The translations under genes were made by a program, and so were the position numbers. A stretch of 64,000 nt of DNA from Rufibacter tibetensis (GTDB taxonomy: Bacteria > Bacteroidota > Bacteroidia > Cytophagales > Hymenobacteraceae): the NCBI RefSeq assembly GCF_001310085.1, contig NZ_CP012643.1, positions 1,085,001-1,149,000 of the forward strand. Reading direction: 5' to 3'. Shown one piece after another: positions 34,358 through 42,976 of this stretch. Every line of letters starts with the position of its first letter. Positions within the stretch are counted from its first letter, which is position 1. The notes under the pieces are model-generated. The model was not told where the DNA came from, made no database searches, and saw nothing but the letters and a program-made list of their open reading frames with translations.

Positions 34358-35959
34358 ATGAACAAGTATATAAAAGTTATAATTGGCGCTTGTATAAGCC
34401 TTCAGACGTTTACCGCCTGTGATAAGTCTTTTCTGGAGGAAGAAGTCCTGAGTTCCTACTCTCCCTCAACCTTAAGTGACCCAGCCGGCTTTGAGGCCTC
34501 TTTGATTGGCTTGTACAACCACCAAAGCACCTTATATTCCATGAGTGGCGCCCAAGGCTGGTTAGCTGTTTGGCAAGTTGGAACAGATATCACCTGGTCA
34601 GTGCAGCCACAAGGCATTGAACTTCCCTATGTAAACTACGCCACCTTAACCCCTTTAGACGGAGCCGCAGCAGATACCTGGAGATGGGCCTATGTGATGG
34701 TGAACAACACCAATGTGATCATTAAGAATATTGAGAATCCTGCCCTTACTGGTATTTCCGAAGATCAGAAAAAGAGGATAAATGCTGAAGCACGCTTTTT
34801 CAGGGGTTTTGCCTACAACCTGTTAGCTACTGCATTTGGTGCAGTTCCGTTAGTCACAGAGCCTCTAAGTGCCCCAAAGACTGACTTTGTAAGGTCTTCT
34901 TTAGCAGAAGTGAACAAGTTGATTGAAGACGATCTATTGTTTGCGTCTGCAAATCTTCAGGACGTTGGCACCACGAAAAAAACACAGGCAAGAGCAAATA
35001 AGTACATGGCCCACCAGCTTTTATCTGAAGCCTACCTGAGAATGGGAAAAAATGCCGAAGCGGAGGCTCAGGCTAACAATGTCATCAACAGCGGTAAATT
35101 CAGTTTGATAAAAGCCCGTTACGGAGTAAAGGCAAACCAACCAGGAGATCCGTTCTCTGATATGTTTATACCCGGAAACCAACGCAGAGACCAAGGCAAC
35201 ACAGAGGGTATCTGGGTAATGGAAGCGGAAAACCCCAGAGATGTTCCAGGGGGTATGACGGGTAACCCACAGCACCGCCGGATTTGGCAGGCCTCGTACC
35301 ACAGCAGAAGAGGAATGCTTGCAGCCGATTCGCTTGGAGGACGTGGTATAGCCAGGATCAGACTTAACAACTTTGTTTTGTATGGCTTGTACGATAAACA
35401 GGACATGCGCAATTCAAAATACAGCATCCGCAGGGAATTCTGGTATAACGACCCAAAATTCGTTGACTACAAGAAGAAAGTACCTTACACAGGCCCCGAT
35501 ACCTTATTTATCATCAACCCATATATCACCAAGTGGAGTCACTTTGATCCACAAGATGTATTTGGGTTTGGGATGTGGAAGGATTTCATCCTGATGCGGC
35601 TAGGGGAAACGTACCTGCTGCGCGCTGAGGCACAGGTTAAACAAGGCAAAATGGCAGAAGCAGCTGCTTCTATCAATGTTCTGAGAGAAAGAGCGAATGC
35701 CCCTCGTGTTACAGCAGCAGATATGAACCTTGACTTTATCTTAGATGAAAGAATCAGGGAACTTATAGGTGAGGAGAACCGTCGCTTAACCCTTATGCGG
35801 ACCGGTACCCTTGTGGAGAGAGCCATGCGATTGAATGGGAATCCACCTGTTAACCCTATTACGGGCCTTTCAAAAACACACCTTCTAATGCCTATTCCAA
35901 GAAATGAGATAGACTTAAATAAAGATGCTGTTCTGGAGCAAAACCCTGGGTACAACTAG
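34358..35959 (+). CDS. susD: SusD/RagB-type glycan-binding lipoprotein
   Basis: SusD covers the SusC barrel and captures glycan at the cell surface. The 533-residue product is a lipoprotein (signal peptide ending FTAC, Cys21). The N-terminal SusD-like domain and the TPR scaffold are visible (AEARFFRGFAYNLLATAFGA, MAHQLLSEAYLRMGKNAEAE), as is the C-terminal RagB segment (RLGETYLLRAEAQVKQGKMA, DERIRELIGEENRRLTLMRT). It ends ALEQNPGYN-like (AVLEQNPGYN), typical of the family. It is coupled to susC and followed by a strong terminator, so the pair forms its own unit. Confidence 0.96.
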   Translation: MNKYIKVIIGACISLQTFTACDKSFLEEEVLSSYSPSTLSDPAGFEASLIGLYNHQSTLYSMSGAQGWLAVWQVGTDITWSVQPQGIELPYVNYATLTPLDGAAADTWRWAYVMVNNTNVIIKNIENPALTGISEDQKKRINAEARFFRGFAYNLLATAFGAVPLVTEPLSAPKTDFVRSSLAEVNKLIEDDLLFASANLQDVGTTKKTQARANKYMAHQLLSEAYLRMGKNAEAEAQANNVINSGKFSLIKARYGVKANQPGDPFSDMFIPGNQRRDQGNTEGIWVMEAENPRDVPGGMTGNPQHRRIWQASYHSRRGMLAADSLGGRGIARIRLNNFVLYGLYDKQDMRNSKYSIRREFWYNDPKFVDYKKKVPYTGPDTLFIINPYITKWSHFDPQDVFGFGMWKDFILMRLGETYLLRAEAQVKQGKMAEAAASINVLRERANAPRVTAADMNLDFILDERIRELIGEENRRLTLMRTGTLVERAMRLNGNPPVNPITGLSKTHLLMPIPRNEIDLNKDAVLEQNPGYN

Positions 35960-36006
35960 AATAACGTCATTACAAAGCAAATAACAACTTTGTCATATTT
36001 AGTTGA

Positions 36007-36040
36007 AAGCAAGGCTTCTTTTTAGAAGCCTTGCTTTTTT
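36007..36040 (+). terminator. Terminator of the susCD operon
   Basis: A perfect 13-bp stem (AAGCAAGGCTTCT and its complement) with a TTTT loop is followed by six T. The 243 bases from here to the next gene show no feature. Confidence 0.95.
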
Positions 36041-36283
36041 GATTCTATCAGCAACATCATATCTCACTACACTTCAGTAATTTCCCAAGCATCTGAAATC
36101 CTTTCCCTAACTTCTAACATCCTCCTTCTAATGATGCATCCCTTCTAGGGCTTTGCGCAAAAAAAGAGTATAGACTTCCCCGGTATTATTACCTTACTAT
36201 TGAAAAGAGAAGAACTTAAGTTTCATGTTTAGCACATTTGAAGTTCAAAATCCTCTTGATTGAAAAGGTTGCTCCCTAAAGGG

Positions 36284-37272
36284 TTATTTTCTCTTTCCTA
36301 CTGGTTTTACCCCTTCGGTGGTCATCACTACCCGCTTCAAACTTCCATCTCGGTTGTACTCCAGGTAGTCAATGCAAATAGAACGGCTATAACTAGAACC
36401 ACCAGTCTGGATGGCTCCATTATGGTAAATAAAGTACCATTTCCCTTTGAATTCTACAATAGCATGATGGTTAGTGTTGCTGTTCCCGGCAATCTCGTTT
36501 AGAATACCTTTGACGTGTAGGGCCCTTCAATTTTATCAGCCATGGCATATTCAATTTTCTCTGGAAACCCGGTTGCATAGGATAGATAGTATTTCCCTCT
36601 GTAGGTATGCACCCAAGGGGCTTCTGTAAAATTGAAATCCTTGAAATTAATTCTTTTGATTTCATCGTCAATCTCAATCATGTTCTCTTTGAGTTTGGCG
36701 TAATAGCACTCCCGGTTGCCCCAAAAAAGCCAGGTCTGTCCATCAGTATCTATAAACACAGCAGGGTCTATGGTAGCCCAGGAATGGCTGGAAGCAAAGC
36801 TGTCTTTATTTGTCAAAAGCGGTTTCCCCAAGGCATCTTTGAAGGGTCCTTCGGGCCGATCAGCAACGGCAACTCCGATGCCTGACCAGTTGGTGCTGAT
36901 ATACCAATAATACTTTCCGTTCCGCTCCACCACGTGGCCCGCATAGGCATCTCCGCTTTTTGCCCACGTGAAATCAGTTATTTTTAAAGGCACAGGATAT
37001 TCATTCCAGTTCTTCAAATCAGTGGTAGAATAGACCAGCCAGTCTTTCATTTTATAGCCCTTCTGCCCGCCCTCAAAATCATGCCCTGCATACAGCCAAA
37101 GCGTATCTCCCTTTACCATTGCTGCCGGATCGGCTGTAAACTTATGGGTAATGATAGGATTGCCTTTGGCTTGAAAACGGAAAATATTTTCCTGCGACGT
37201 CTGAGCTACTGCGACAAAGCCCATTAGCAGGTAAGATGTTAGCAAAAGATATAATTGGAAGGTACTTCTCAT
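36284..37272 (-). pseudogene. GH43-family glycosidase gene, frameshifted
   Basis: The gene encodes a GH43 five-bladed propeller enzyme, a family of arabinofuranosidases, xylosidases and galactanases. The first frame has a signal peptide (MRSTFQLYLLLTSYLL, ending FVAVAQ) and the catalytic-base region ITHKFTADPAAM, and stops at 36499 just after GPYTSK. The expected continuation is found in another frame, from ILNEIAGNSNTNHHAIVEFK through YFIYHNGAIQTGGSSYSRSI to EGVKPVGKRK at 36284. One added G at 36507-36508 (a GG in place of GGG) would restore a protein of about 329 residues. This is a single-base loss or an assembly error. The ATG at 37272 is chosen for the signal peptide. If truly broken, the truncated 257-residue product lacks the last blade. 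Confidence 0.85.
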
Positions 37273-37351
37273 TGTATGCGACTGTTCAACATGAAGGTCT
37301 TTCAAAAATTAATTTTCAAGTGCGTTTTTGATCTCCTCATAAAAAGCATCT

Positions 37352-39091
37352 TTACCATTGTAGTTTCAGAAGCGCAACACCTTGCCGCTCTAAAGACATA
37401 TCTACTACTGCGGTGCCGTTTTTGATGGCGATTTTCTTAGGTGAGCCTGCCATCTGCAACTGGCCTGCTTTTTCCAATTCTTTGATTTGTTCTGCAGTAG
37501 GGTTCTTAGGTGACCCCATCTTTTTCCAAATTTCATAGGAGTTGCTGTGCTTGCTGTCTATGAGGTAGTAAGTTAATTTGGCTTTTTTTGCTTGTATCCC
37601 ATTGATGCGCACCGCTACTGTTTCAGCCTCGCTTTTGATGTCATCGTCATGGTAGTTCCAAAGCATGACGGTTGCTTCCTTGGCATCTTTACAGGCTAAC
37701 CCATTAATGTCGGTGAAGGATTTGTGAAAGCTAGAGTCAACGGCGGTTCGTAAACCATATGCCTGAGTTGAGCTTACATTCACTCTATCGCCTTTCATCA
37801 TGCCAAACATGCGGAACACATTTAGCACCGGTTTATCTACACCGTTAGTGGCCAAATCCCTGAACCCATAAAACCAAGGCTGGTTCTCAAACTCAAACGA
37901 CCAGGAAACAGCACCGGCAAAGTTCACCTTGTGCAGGTCGGCCAGCAGGTATTTGCGGGCAAAAGAGGCGGCGGTATAGCTGGAGTACATGGTGCCGTTC
38001 CGGTAAGCATTTTCGGGGTTGGTAGCCATGCCACAGGCGGCACATCCTTCCGGGTCAGATTCGCCAATGATTACTGGTAAGTTCTTAAACTGCGGGTAAG
38101 CATTCACAAATTTGAAACCTGCCTCTATGTCCCGTAACTGAGTACCCATGTTCATTCGCACGTGCCCATCCACCAGACGTGGCCCTCCTTTGGCGTGAAA
38201 AAGAATAGCATCAACCGGAGAGCCTTTTTTGCCGGTGGCATAGTTGGTGCCCTCCAGGCAGTGCTTGGCCCAGGCATGCAACCAATTCTGTGCTCCTCTC
38301 CCACCTGTGCCAGCTATATTAATCCCTCCTACTTTAGCGGTAGGCAAGGCTCGTTTAATCGCATCGGCGGTATAATCATACAATTTGAAGAACTCTTCCA
38401 TAGAGCCTTTCCAGTAATGCCCGTTCGGCTCATTCCATGGCTCCCAGTACCAACTCTCTACTTCCTTTTGCCCGTAGCGCTCCACCGAATGCTTCACCCA
38501 TTGGTATACCAGCTCCGCCCATTTGTTGTAATCTTTCGGTGGATAGGCCCAACCAGTGATAATGTCGGTGTAAGGATCGCCGGGCTTCCAATAATGCCGG
38601 TACGGTTCGGGGTTGGTAGAAAGGGCTTGGGGCATAAACCCTACCTGCGCCAAGGGCTTCATGCCTCTCTGGACAAACGTATCAAAAATACTGTCAATGA
38701 TGCTCCAATTATAAATTGGATTCCCGGCAGCATCTTCGGTATAGGCGTTGGTAGAGCCCCACTTCAAGGCAGCTTCCCCGTTGCCGGTGACCAACAGGCT
38801 GTGGGTACGGACGTACACCGGCACGGGGCTTAATTGGGCAATTTCTGAAAGCAATTTCTTCCCGTCCTTCATGTAGGTATAGTTTGGCTCATCATAGCCA
38901 AACCAAGCCCAGGCCGGGTACATAGGACCAATAGGCTTCGTGAGATCAACCTGCATCGTTACTTTCTCTCCCTGGCTACCGCTTTTTGTTTGCGCGTTTC
39001 CTTTCTGTGATATGCCTCCTTGAACAAGTACCCATGTAAGGGCTATAATGATTGGTCTTATGTTCCAAACCGTGTAATTCTTTTGTTTCAT
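37352..39091 (-). CDS. GH39-family glycoside hydrolase
   Basis: This exported 579-residue enzyme belongs to clan GH-A family 39 (xylosidases, iduronidases, and arabinosidases acting on arabinogalactan proteins). A signal peptide ends GNAQ (34). The TIM barrel carries the acid/base Glu221 in YWEPWNEPNG and the nucleophile Glu344 in VIIGESDPEG. A C-terminal beta-sandwich (about 480-579) follows. In a locus with GH43_24 and GH16, removal of arabinose-containing side chains is plausible, but a beta-xylosidase is equally possible. It lies in a minus-strand run of glycosidase genes, just before a GH43 remnant. Confidence 0.85.
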   Translation of the reverse strand: MKQKNYTVWNIRPIIIALTWVLVQGGISQKGNAQTKSGSQGEKVTMQVDLTKPIGPMYPAWAWFGYDEPNYTYMKDGKKLLSEIAQLSPVPVYVRTHSLLVTGNGEAALKWGSTNAYTEDAAGNPIYNWSIIDSIFDTFVQRGMKPLAQVGFMPQALSTNPEPYRHYWKPGDPYTDIITGWAYPPKDYNKWAELVYQWVKHSVERYGQKEVESWYWEPWNEPNGHYWKGSMEEFFKLYDYTADAIKRALPTAKVGGINIAGTGGRGAQNWLHAWAKHCLEGTNYATGKKGSPVDAILFHAKGGPRLVDGHVRMNMGTQLRDIEAGFKFVNAYPQFKNLPVIIGESDPEGCAACGMATNPENAYRNGTMYSSYTAASFARKYLLADLHKVNFAGAVSWSFEFENQPWFYGFRDLATNGVDKPVLNVFRMFGMMKGDRVNVSSTQAYGLRTAVDSSFHKSFTDINGLACKDAKEATVMLWNYHDDDIKSEAETVAVRINGIQAKKAKLTYYLIDSKHSNSYEIWKKMGSPKNPTAEQIKELEKAGQLQMAGSPKKIAIKNGTAVVDMSLERQGVALLKLQW

Positions 39092-39240
39092 GCCGTTTCG
39101 TTGAAAAATAAAACGATTGCTGGTGTACTGTTAAATTAATGCTTTGTACTTAAAGCGGTGCTACCATGTGTTTACCGTTTGATTTCAGATAAAAAATCAA
39201 AACCCGCGGTCTTTGTCTTTGTGAATAAAAGCTGGGGTGC

Positions 39241-39464
39241 TTACTGTTTTTTAGCCTCAATGCCTTTTTCGAACAATGAAGCGGGAACCCCAACCCATTT
39301 CTAACCTAAACGATCGGCTACTTCGCGCGTGATGCCAATTACTAATCCGTGGCGCGGGTTGAAGTTCTTGGTAAAGGACTCTGCCTTTTAGATTGCCTTT
39401 GCCTGAAGAAAATAGGCTGAACTAACCTTAAACAGCCTAGCAGCAAAAAGAGTAACTGCTTCAT
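39241..39464 (-). pseudogene. Remnant of a deleted GH43-type gene
   Basis: An ATG at 39464 begins a signal-peptide-like stretch (MKQLLFLLLGCLRL). About 80 bases later, in a different frame, the C-terminal end of a GH43-like protein appears: FNPRHGLVIGITREVADRLG, then an in-frame TAG, then KWVGVPASLFEKGIEAKKQ and a TAA at 39241. The first part matches MNFHPRHGTVIPITAQESEAL in the tandem GH43 protein at 40553. The whole catalytic middle is missing. The neighbouring GH43 gene starts 13 bases further on, so this looks like a deleted tandem paralogue. Confidence 0.7.
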
Positions 39465-39476
39465 ACCTGGGCAACT

Positions 39477-40538
39477 TTAAAACTTTTCTTTGTACCCCCA
39501 ATGCTTAGCCAGGCGCTTCGCCTCTTTCTTGGTTAGATGCACAAAGGAGCTGTGCTTGGGAGAAGAAAAGTTAGTGGCTTTCATCACGCCTTCGTTGAAA
39601 TGGCCCAGATGATTGAAGGTCTTGAAATCAGTAGTTTCGCTGAAACCGAAGTTATGGGGCTGAATGCCATAGATGTCGTAGACCAATACCCACTTTTCTT
39701 GCCCGATACGCTTGAACACGGTAGGCGCCTCGCAGGCCTTGGGTTCTGGATCATACCATTCTGGGTCGTACACATAACCGCTGTTAATGGAACTGGACAC
39801 CGCCTGTTTAATACCCGGCGTGCCATCATGGGGCGTGTAAAACATGTGGTAGTTGTTTCCTACTTTGGTGATATCCGCATCTATGTACGTGATGTCTTTG
39901 GGGTATTGGAACAGCAACTCTGGCTTAGTCTCAAACTGGGTGAAATCATCATTCATGTACGCGTAGTACAGTTTGTTATGGCCGTTCCCGAAGCGCATGG
40001 TGTAGTAGAGCATCAGCTTCTTCTTGGCGGTATCGTAAATGACTTCGGGTGCCCAGGCGGCACCAATATCTCCCAACTCCGGGAAAGTCTGATCTACCCG
40101 CAGAATGGTACGGGTCCAGTTGATCAGGTCTTTTGACTTCATGAGCACCAGCGCCCGGTTGTTCCCCCAGCCGTATTGCCTGCCGTCACGTTGCCATTCT
40201 GTGTCACGGAACCCAGCTTTCTGGGCATAAATGTGAAGGTCGGTCATGGCCAGGTAAAACGTACCATCTGGCCCCCGCATGATATAAGGGTCCCGAATGC
40301 CCCGCTGCTCGGCAATGGTATCACCGGCTATGACAGGTTTGCCATTGTTTATATCTGTAAAGCTGTAGCCGTCTTTGCTCAGAGCAAAATACAGTCCGTG
40401 GGTATCGTCTTTAAAATACGCCATCAGGTAGGCCTTCATGTCCTTTTCCTGAGGCATTCTGGACTTCTTCTGAGCCACGGCTGTAGTACCTGCTATCAAC
40501 AAGAAAACCGCTAGCAGTGTAAGGGAATGTCTTTTCAT
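39477..40538 (-). CDS. GH43-like glycosidase
   Basis: This exported 353-residue protein (signal peptide ending TAVAQ) is a five-bladed propeller of the GH43 type. Visible pieces include GIRDPYIMRGPDGTFYLAMT, with the catalytic-base Asp in RDPY, NNRALVLMKSKDLINWTRT, and WAPEVIYDTAKKKLMLYYTM with the Glu of the propeller. It is clearly homologous to the N-terminal half of the next upstream gene (40553-42730), so the two are paralogues. Arabinofuranosidase or xylosidase activity is likely. The two genes are 14 bases apart and probably co-transcribed. Confidence 0.82.
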   Translation of the reverse strand: MKRHSLTLLAVFLLIAGTTAVAQKKSRMPQEKDMKAYLMAYFKDDTHGLYFALSKDGYSFTDINNGKPVIAGDTIAEQRGIRDPYIMRGPDGTFYLAMTDLHIYAQKAGFRDTEWQRDGRQYGWGNNRALVLMKSKDLINWTRTILRVDQTFPELGDIGAAWAPEVIYDTAKKKLMLYYTMRFGNGHNKLYYAYMNDDFTQFETKPELLFQYPKDITYIDADITKVGNNYHMFYTPHDGTPGIKQAVSSSINSGYVYDPEWYDPEPKACEAPTVFKRIGQEKWVLVYDIYGIQPHNFGFSETTDFKTFNHLGHFNEGVMKATNFSSPKHSSFVHLTKKEAKRLAKHWGYKEKF

Positions 40539-40552
40539 GGAGCTACTGCTTA

Positions 40553-42730
40553 TTACAGCTTTACAGGTTTAATTCCCTCATGGGTGGGTTTTACCTGCTT
40601 GATGGTACCATCCTGATTGAACTCCATTCTGTCAATGGACACCTCGCGGTTAAACCCGGCGGCACTGCCCATGGTAATCCCTTTTGGATAGTTGAACCGG
40701 TGGTAGACAATGTACCACTCGTCTTTGCCCGGCACCTGAATAACTGAATTGTGGCCCGTGGCATAGATACCTGTAGCAGGGTCTTTGGCGACGACCAGGT
40801 TATTAGCCGGAACCGTGATTTTTCCTAAGGGTGAGGTCATTGTTCCGTACCGTACCCGGTAGTTCTCGCTACGGGTGTCATCCTCGGACCACATCACGTA
40901 ATAGGTTCCGTTTCTGAAAAACACGTGGGTTCCTTCTCTGAAGGTCCTATCTGGCGTGAGTACTTTAGTGCTATTAGGCTTGATAGACACCATGTCTTCG
41001 TTTAGTTCGGCACCGGCCATGTAGCCATTCCCCCAATACAAATAACTCTTTCCAGTTTTAGGATCAGTGAACACATCCGGGTCAATTTGCTGGCCGCCTT
41101 TCACCCCCTCAGGGAATTTATCTACTAACGGTTTACCTGAATCTACAAAAGGGCCAGTAGGGCTGTCTGACATCGCTACCCCTATCTTTTGAGCCGCCGT
41201 GAAGTAATAGAAGTACTTGTACTGGCCGTTTACCTTTTTCTCAATGATAGCAGGAGCCCAGGCATTCCTTTTTCCCCAGCTCACGTCTTTGGGTAAATCC
41301 AGAATTACTCCTTCATCTTTCCAGTTCACCAGATCACTGGAAGAAAAGGTCTTGAAATAAGTACCCGACCAGCCGTTGAACCCGTCGCTGGTTGGATAAA
41401 TGTAATACCTGCCCGTCTTCTCAGCATAGATGATATCTGGATCAGCGAAGTAGCCTTCCAGTATCGGGTTACGGGCCTCAAGTGCCGTAACGGTATAGGT
41501 CTGGGGTTCCTGGCCCTTAATCCCTACTGTGTAGTTTACTCCTCCTTTGGTAAAATCGCCCTCAGAACGGGATACTTTTATGCCGGGAAAGGTGATGAAC
41601 TCTGGGTTGAGGGAGCTTAGATTGGTACCCGCCTTCACGGGCAAACGAAGCGTCTTTTTAGTTGAGTCAATTGCCACGTTTATCTTTTTGATTTCCTGCG
41701 CCTGCGCAGAAAGCAGCACATCTTCGGCCCTCATCCACTTACTTACCAATGCTTCAGATTCTTGGGCGGTGATTGGAATAACAGTACCATGGCGCGGGTG
41801 AAAATTCATGGACACGTCCTGGTCTACTACGGTAAAATTCTCCAGATCAGTGGTCCTGGTGAACTGGTATCTGCCTTTGGTGTACACGTCATACATGAGA
41901 ATGTAACCGGGCTCATTGATCAGCTTAAATACCCCCGCTCCTTCTACCGGGTCTGTAGTCTGTTGCACGTAGCGGTCTTTCAACACATAGCCTTCGGTCA
42001 GTTTATCAGAGACGGCCACCTTTATGCCTGAGCCCTGCCCCTCGGTTTTAAAGAACAGGTGGTACTTGCCGTCTTTGAAGACAATGTCGCCATCAATGGC
42101 GGCACCGTTGGTTGGACTGAAGTACAGTTGCTTGGGCTCGCTTTCCAGATCAGTAAATTCTTTGTTTGCATAGGCATAGTAGATTTTATCCGGGTCTTCG
42201 CCGTGCTTCATAGAGAAGTAAACCATATACTTTTTGGCCTCAGGGTCATAAATGGTCTGGGGAGCCCATACCCTTAGCAGGTTCTCGTTTCCCGGGAACC
42301 GTTTCTGTATGTTGACCACGCTGGAGGTCCAGTTAACCAGGTCTGTAGATTTCAACAGGACCATGGCCCGGTTGGAGCTCCAGCCGTTTGCCGACACCAT
42401 GTCGGTCACCACCATGTAAAAGGTCTTTCCATCGGCACCGCGCAAAATATGCGGGTCACGCACTCCGCCGGTAGAACTAATCTGGGCAGAAGGAATGATA
42501 GGCTGGTTTCCGTTAAGAGCCCGGTAATTATACCCGTCATTGCTGATGGCAAACCTGATAGCCTCTTCCTCTTTTGTGTTCCCGGTAAAATAAGCGAACA
42601 GGTACGCACTGTAGTTCTCCTGCGGGCTTTTGGTGTTTTGGGCCGAAGACCCAGAATTGGTTGTAATCTGTTGTGTGCAGGCAGACACAAGTAAAATCAA
42701 GGCAACACAAAGGCTTAGGCAGCTTTTCAT
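40553..42730 (-). CDS. Lipoprotein with two GH43 modules in tandem
   Basis: The 725-residue lipoprotein (signal peptide ending LLVSAC, Cys lipidated) has two propellers joined by a linker domain. The first module (about 35-335) has TGGVRDPHILRGADGKTFYM and WAPQTIYDPEAKKYMVYFSM. An Ig-like linker (about 355-425, with LRLPVKAGTNLSSLNP) follows. The second module (about 430-725) has GYFADPDIIYAEKTGRYYIY, WAPAIIEKKVNGQYKYFYYF and FREGTHVFFRNGTYYVMWSE, a canonical GH43_1-type set. The first module is closest to the neighbouring single-domain gene. ATG 42730 is chosen over upstream ATGs because it gives the lipobox. Two activities on one substrate, or repeated action on a branched chain, are likely. 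Confidence 0.85.
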   Translation of the reverse strand: MKSCLSLCVALILLVSACTQQITTNSGSSAQNTKSPQENYSAYLFAYFTGNTKEEEAIRFAISNDGYNYRALNGNQPIIPSAQISSTGGVRDPHILRGADGKTFYMVVTDMVSANGWSSNRAMVLLKSTDLVNWTSSVVNIQKRFPGNENLLRVWAPQTIYDPEAKKYMVYFSMKHGEDPDKIYYAYANKEFTDLESEPKQLYFSPTNGAAIDGDIVFKDGKYHLFFKTEGQGSGIKVAVSDKLTEGYVLKDRYVQQTTDPVEGAGVFKLINEPGYILMYDVYTKGRYQFTRTTDLENFTVVDQDVSMNFHPRHGTVIPITAQESEALVSKWMRAEDVLLSAQAQEIKKINVAIDSTKKTLRLPVKAGTNLSSLNPEFITFPGIKVSRSEGDFTKGGVNYTVGIKGQEPQTYTVTALEARNPILEGYFADPDIIYAEKTGRYYIYPTSDGFNGWSGTYFKTFSSSDLVNWKDEGVILDLPKDVSWGKRNAWAPAIIEKKVNGQYKYFYYFTAAQKIGVAMSDSPTGPFVDSGKPLVDKFPEGVKGGQQIDPDVFTDPKTGKSYLYWGNGYMAGAELNEDMVSIKPNSTKVLTPDRTFREGTHVFFRNGTYYVMWSEDDTRSENYRVRYGTMTSPLGKITVPANNLVVAKDPATGIYATGHNSVIQVPGKDEWYIVYHRFNYPKGITMGSAAGFNREVSIDRMEFNQDGTIKQVKPTHEGIKPVKL

Positions 42731-42912
42731 CAAATCTTTTTCAATAGGTTTATCCATAGGTGCTGATTTCCTACAAACGGAGGAGTGCTTATTAAGACGG
42801 TTCATACAAGAGTAGAGTTGGCAGGAGCAATTTTTAGACACTTTGCACGAAGGTTGTATAGAAGAGGCTGGATCTCATTAATTGCAGAGGCACCGCTTAT
42901 ATGTAAAGTAGA

Positions 42913-42966
42913 TTTATCTGAAGTAGAAAAAGGAGGCAAATGCCTCCCTTTTCTACTTCAGATAAA
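42913..42966 (-). terminator. Long hairpin downstream of the GH35 gene
   Basis: A 26-bp stem with one mismatch (arms 42913-42938 and 42941-42966, left arm starting TTTATCTGAAGTAG) has a 2-base apparent loop and lies 11 bases after the GH35 stop. It probably ends that gene's transcript, though it lacks a T-run beyond the stem. Confidence 0.65.
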
Positions 42967-42976
42967 ATGCTATTTG

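Noticed and set aside
39108..39121. A possible third LacI operator before the GH39 gene
   Set aside because: Only the central AAACGATT fits; about 7 of 10 fixed positions match and the site is not palindromic.
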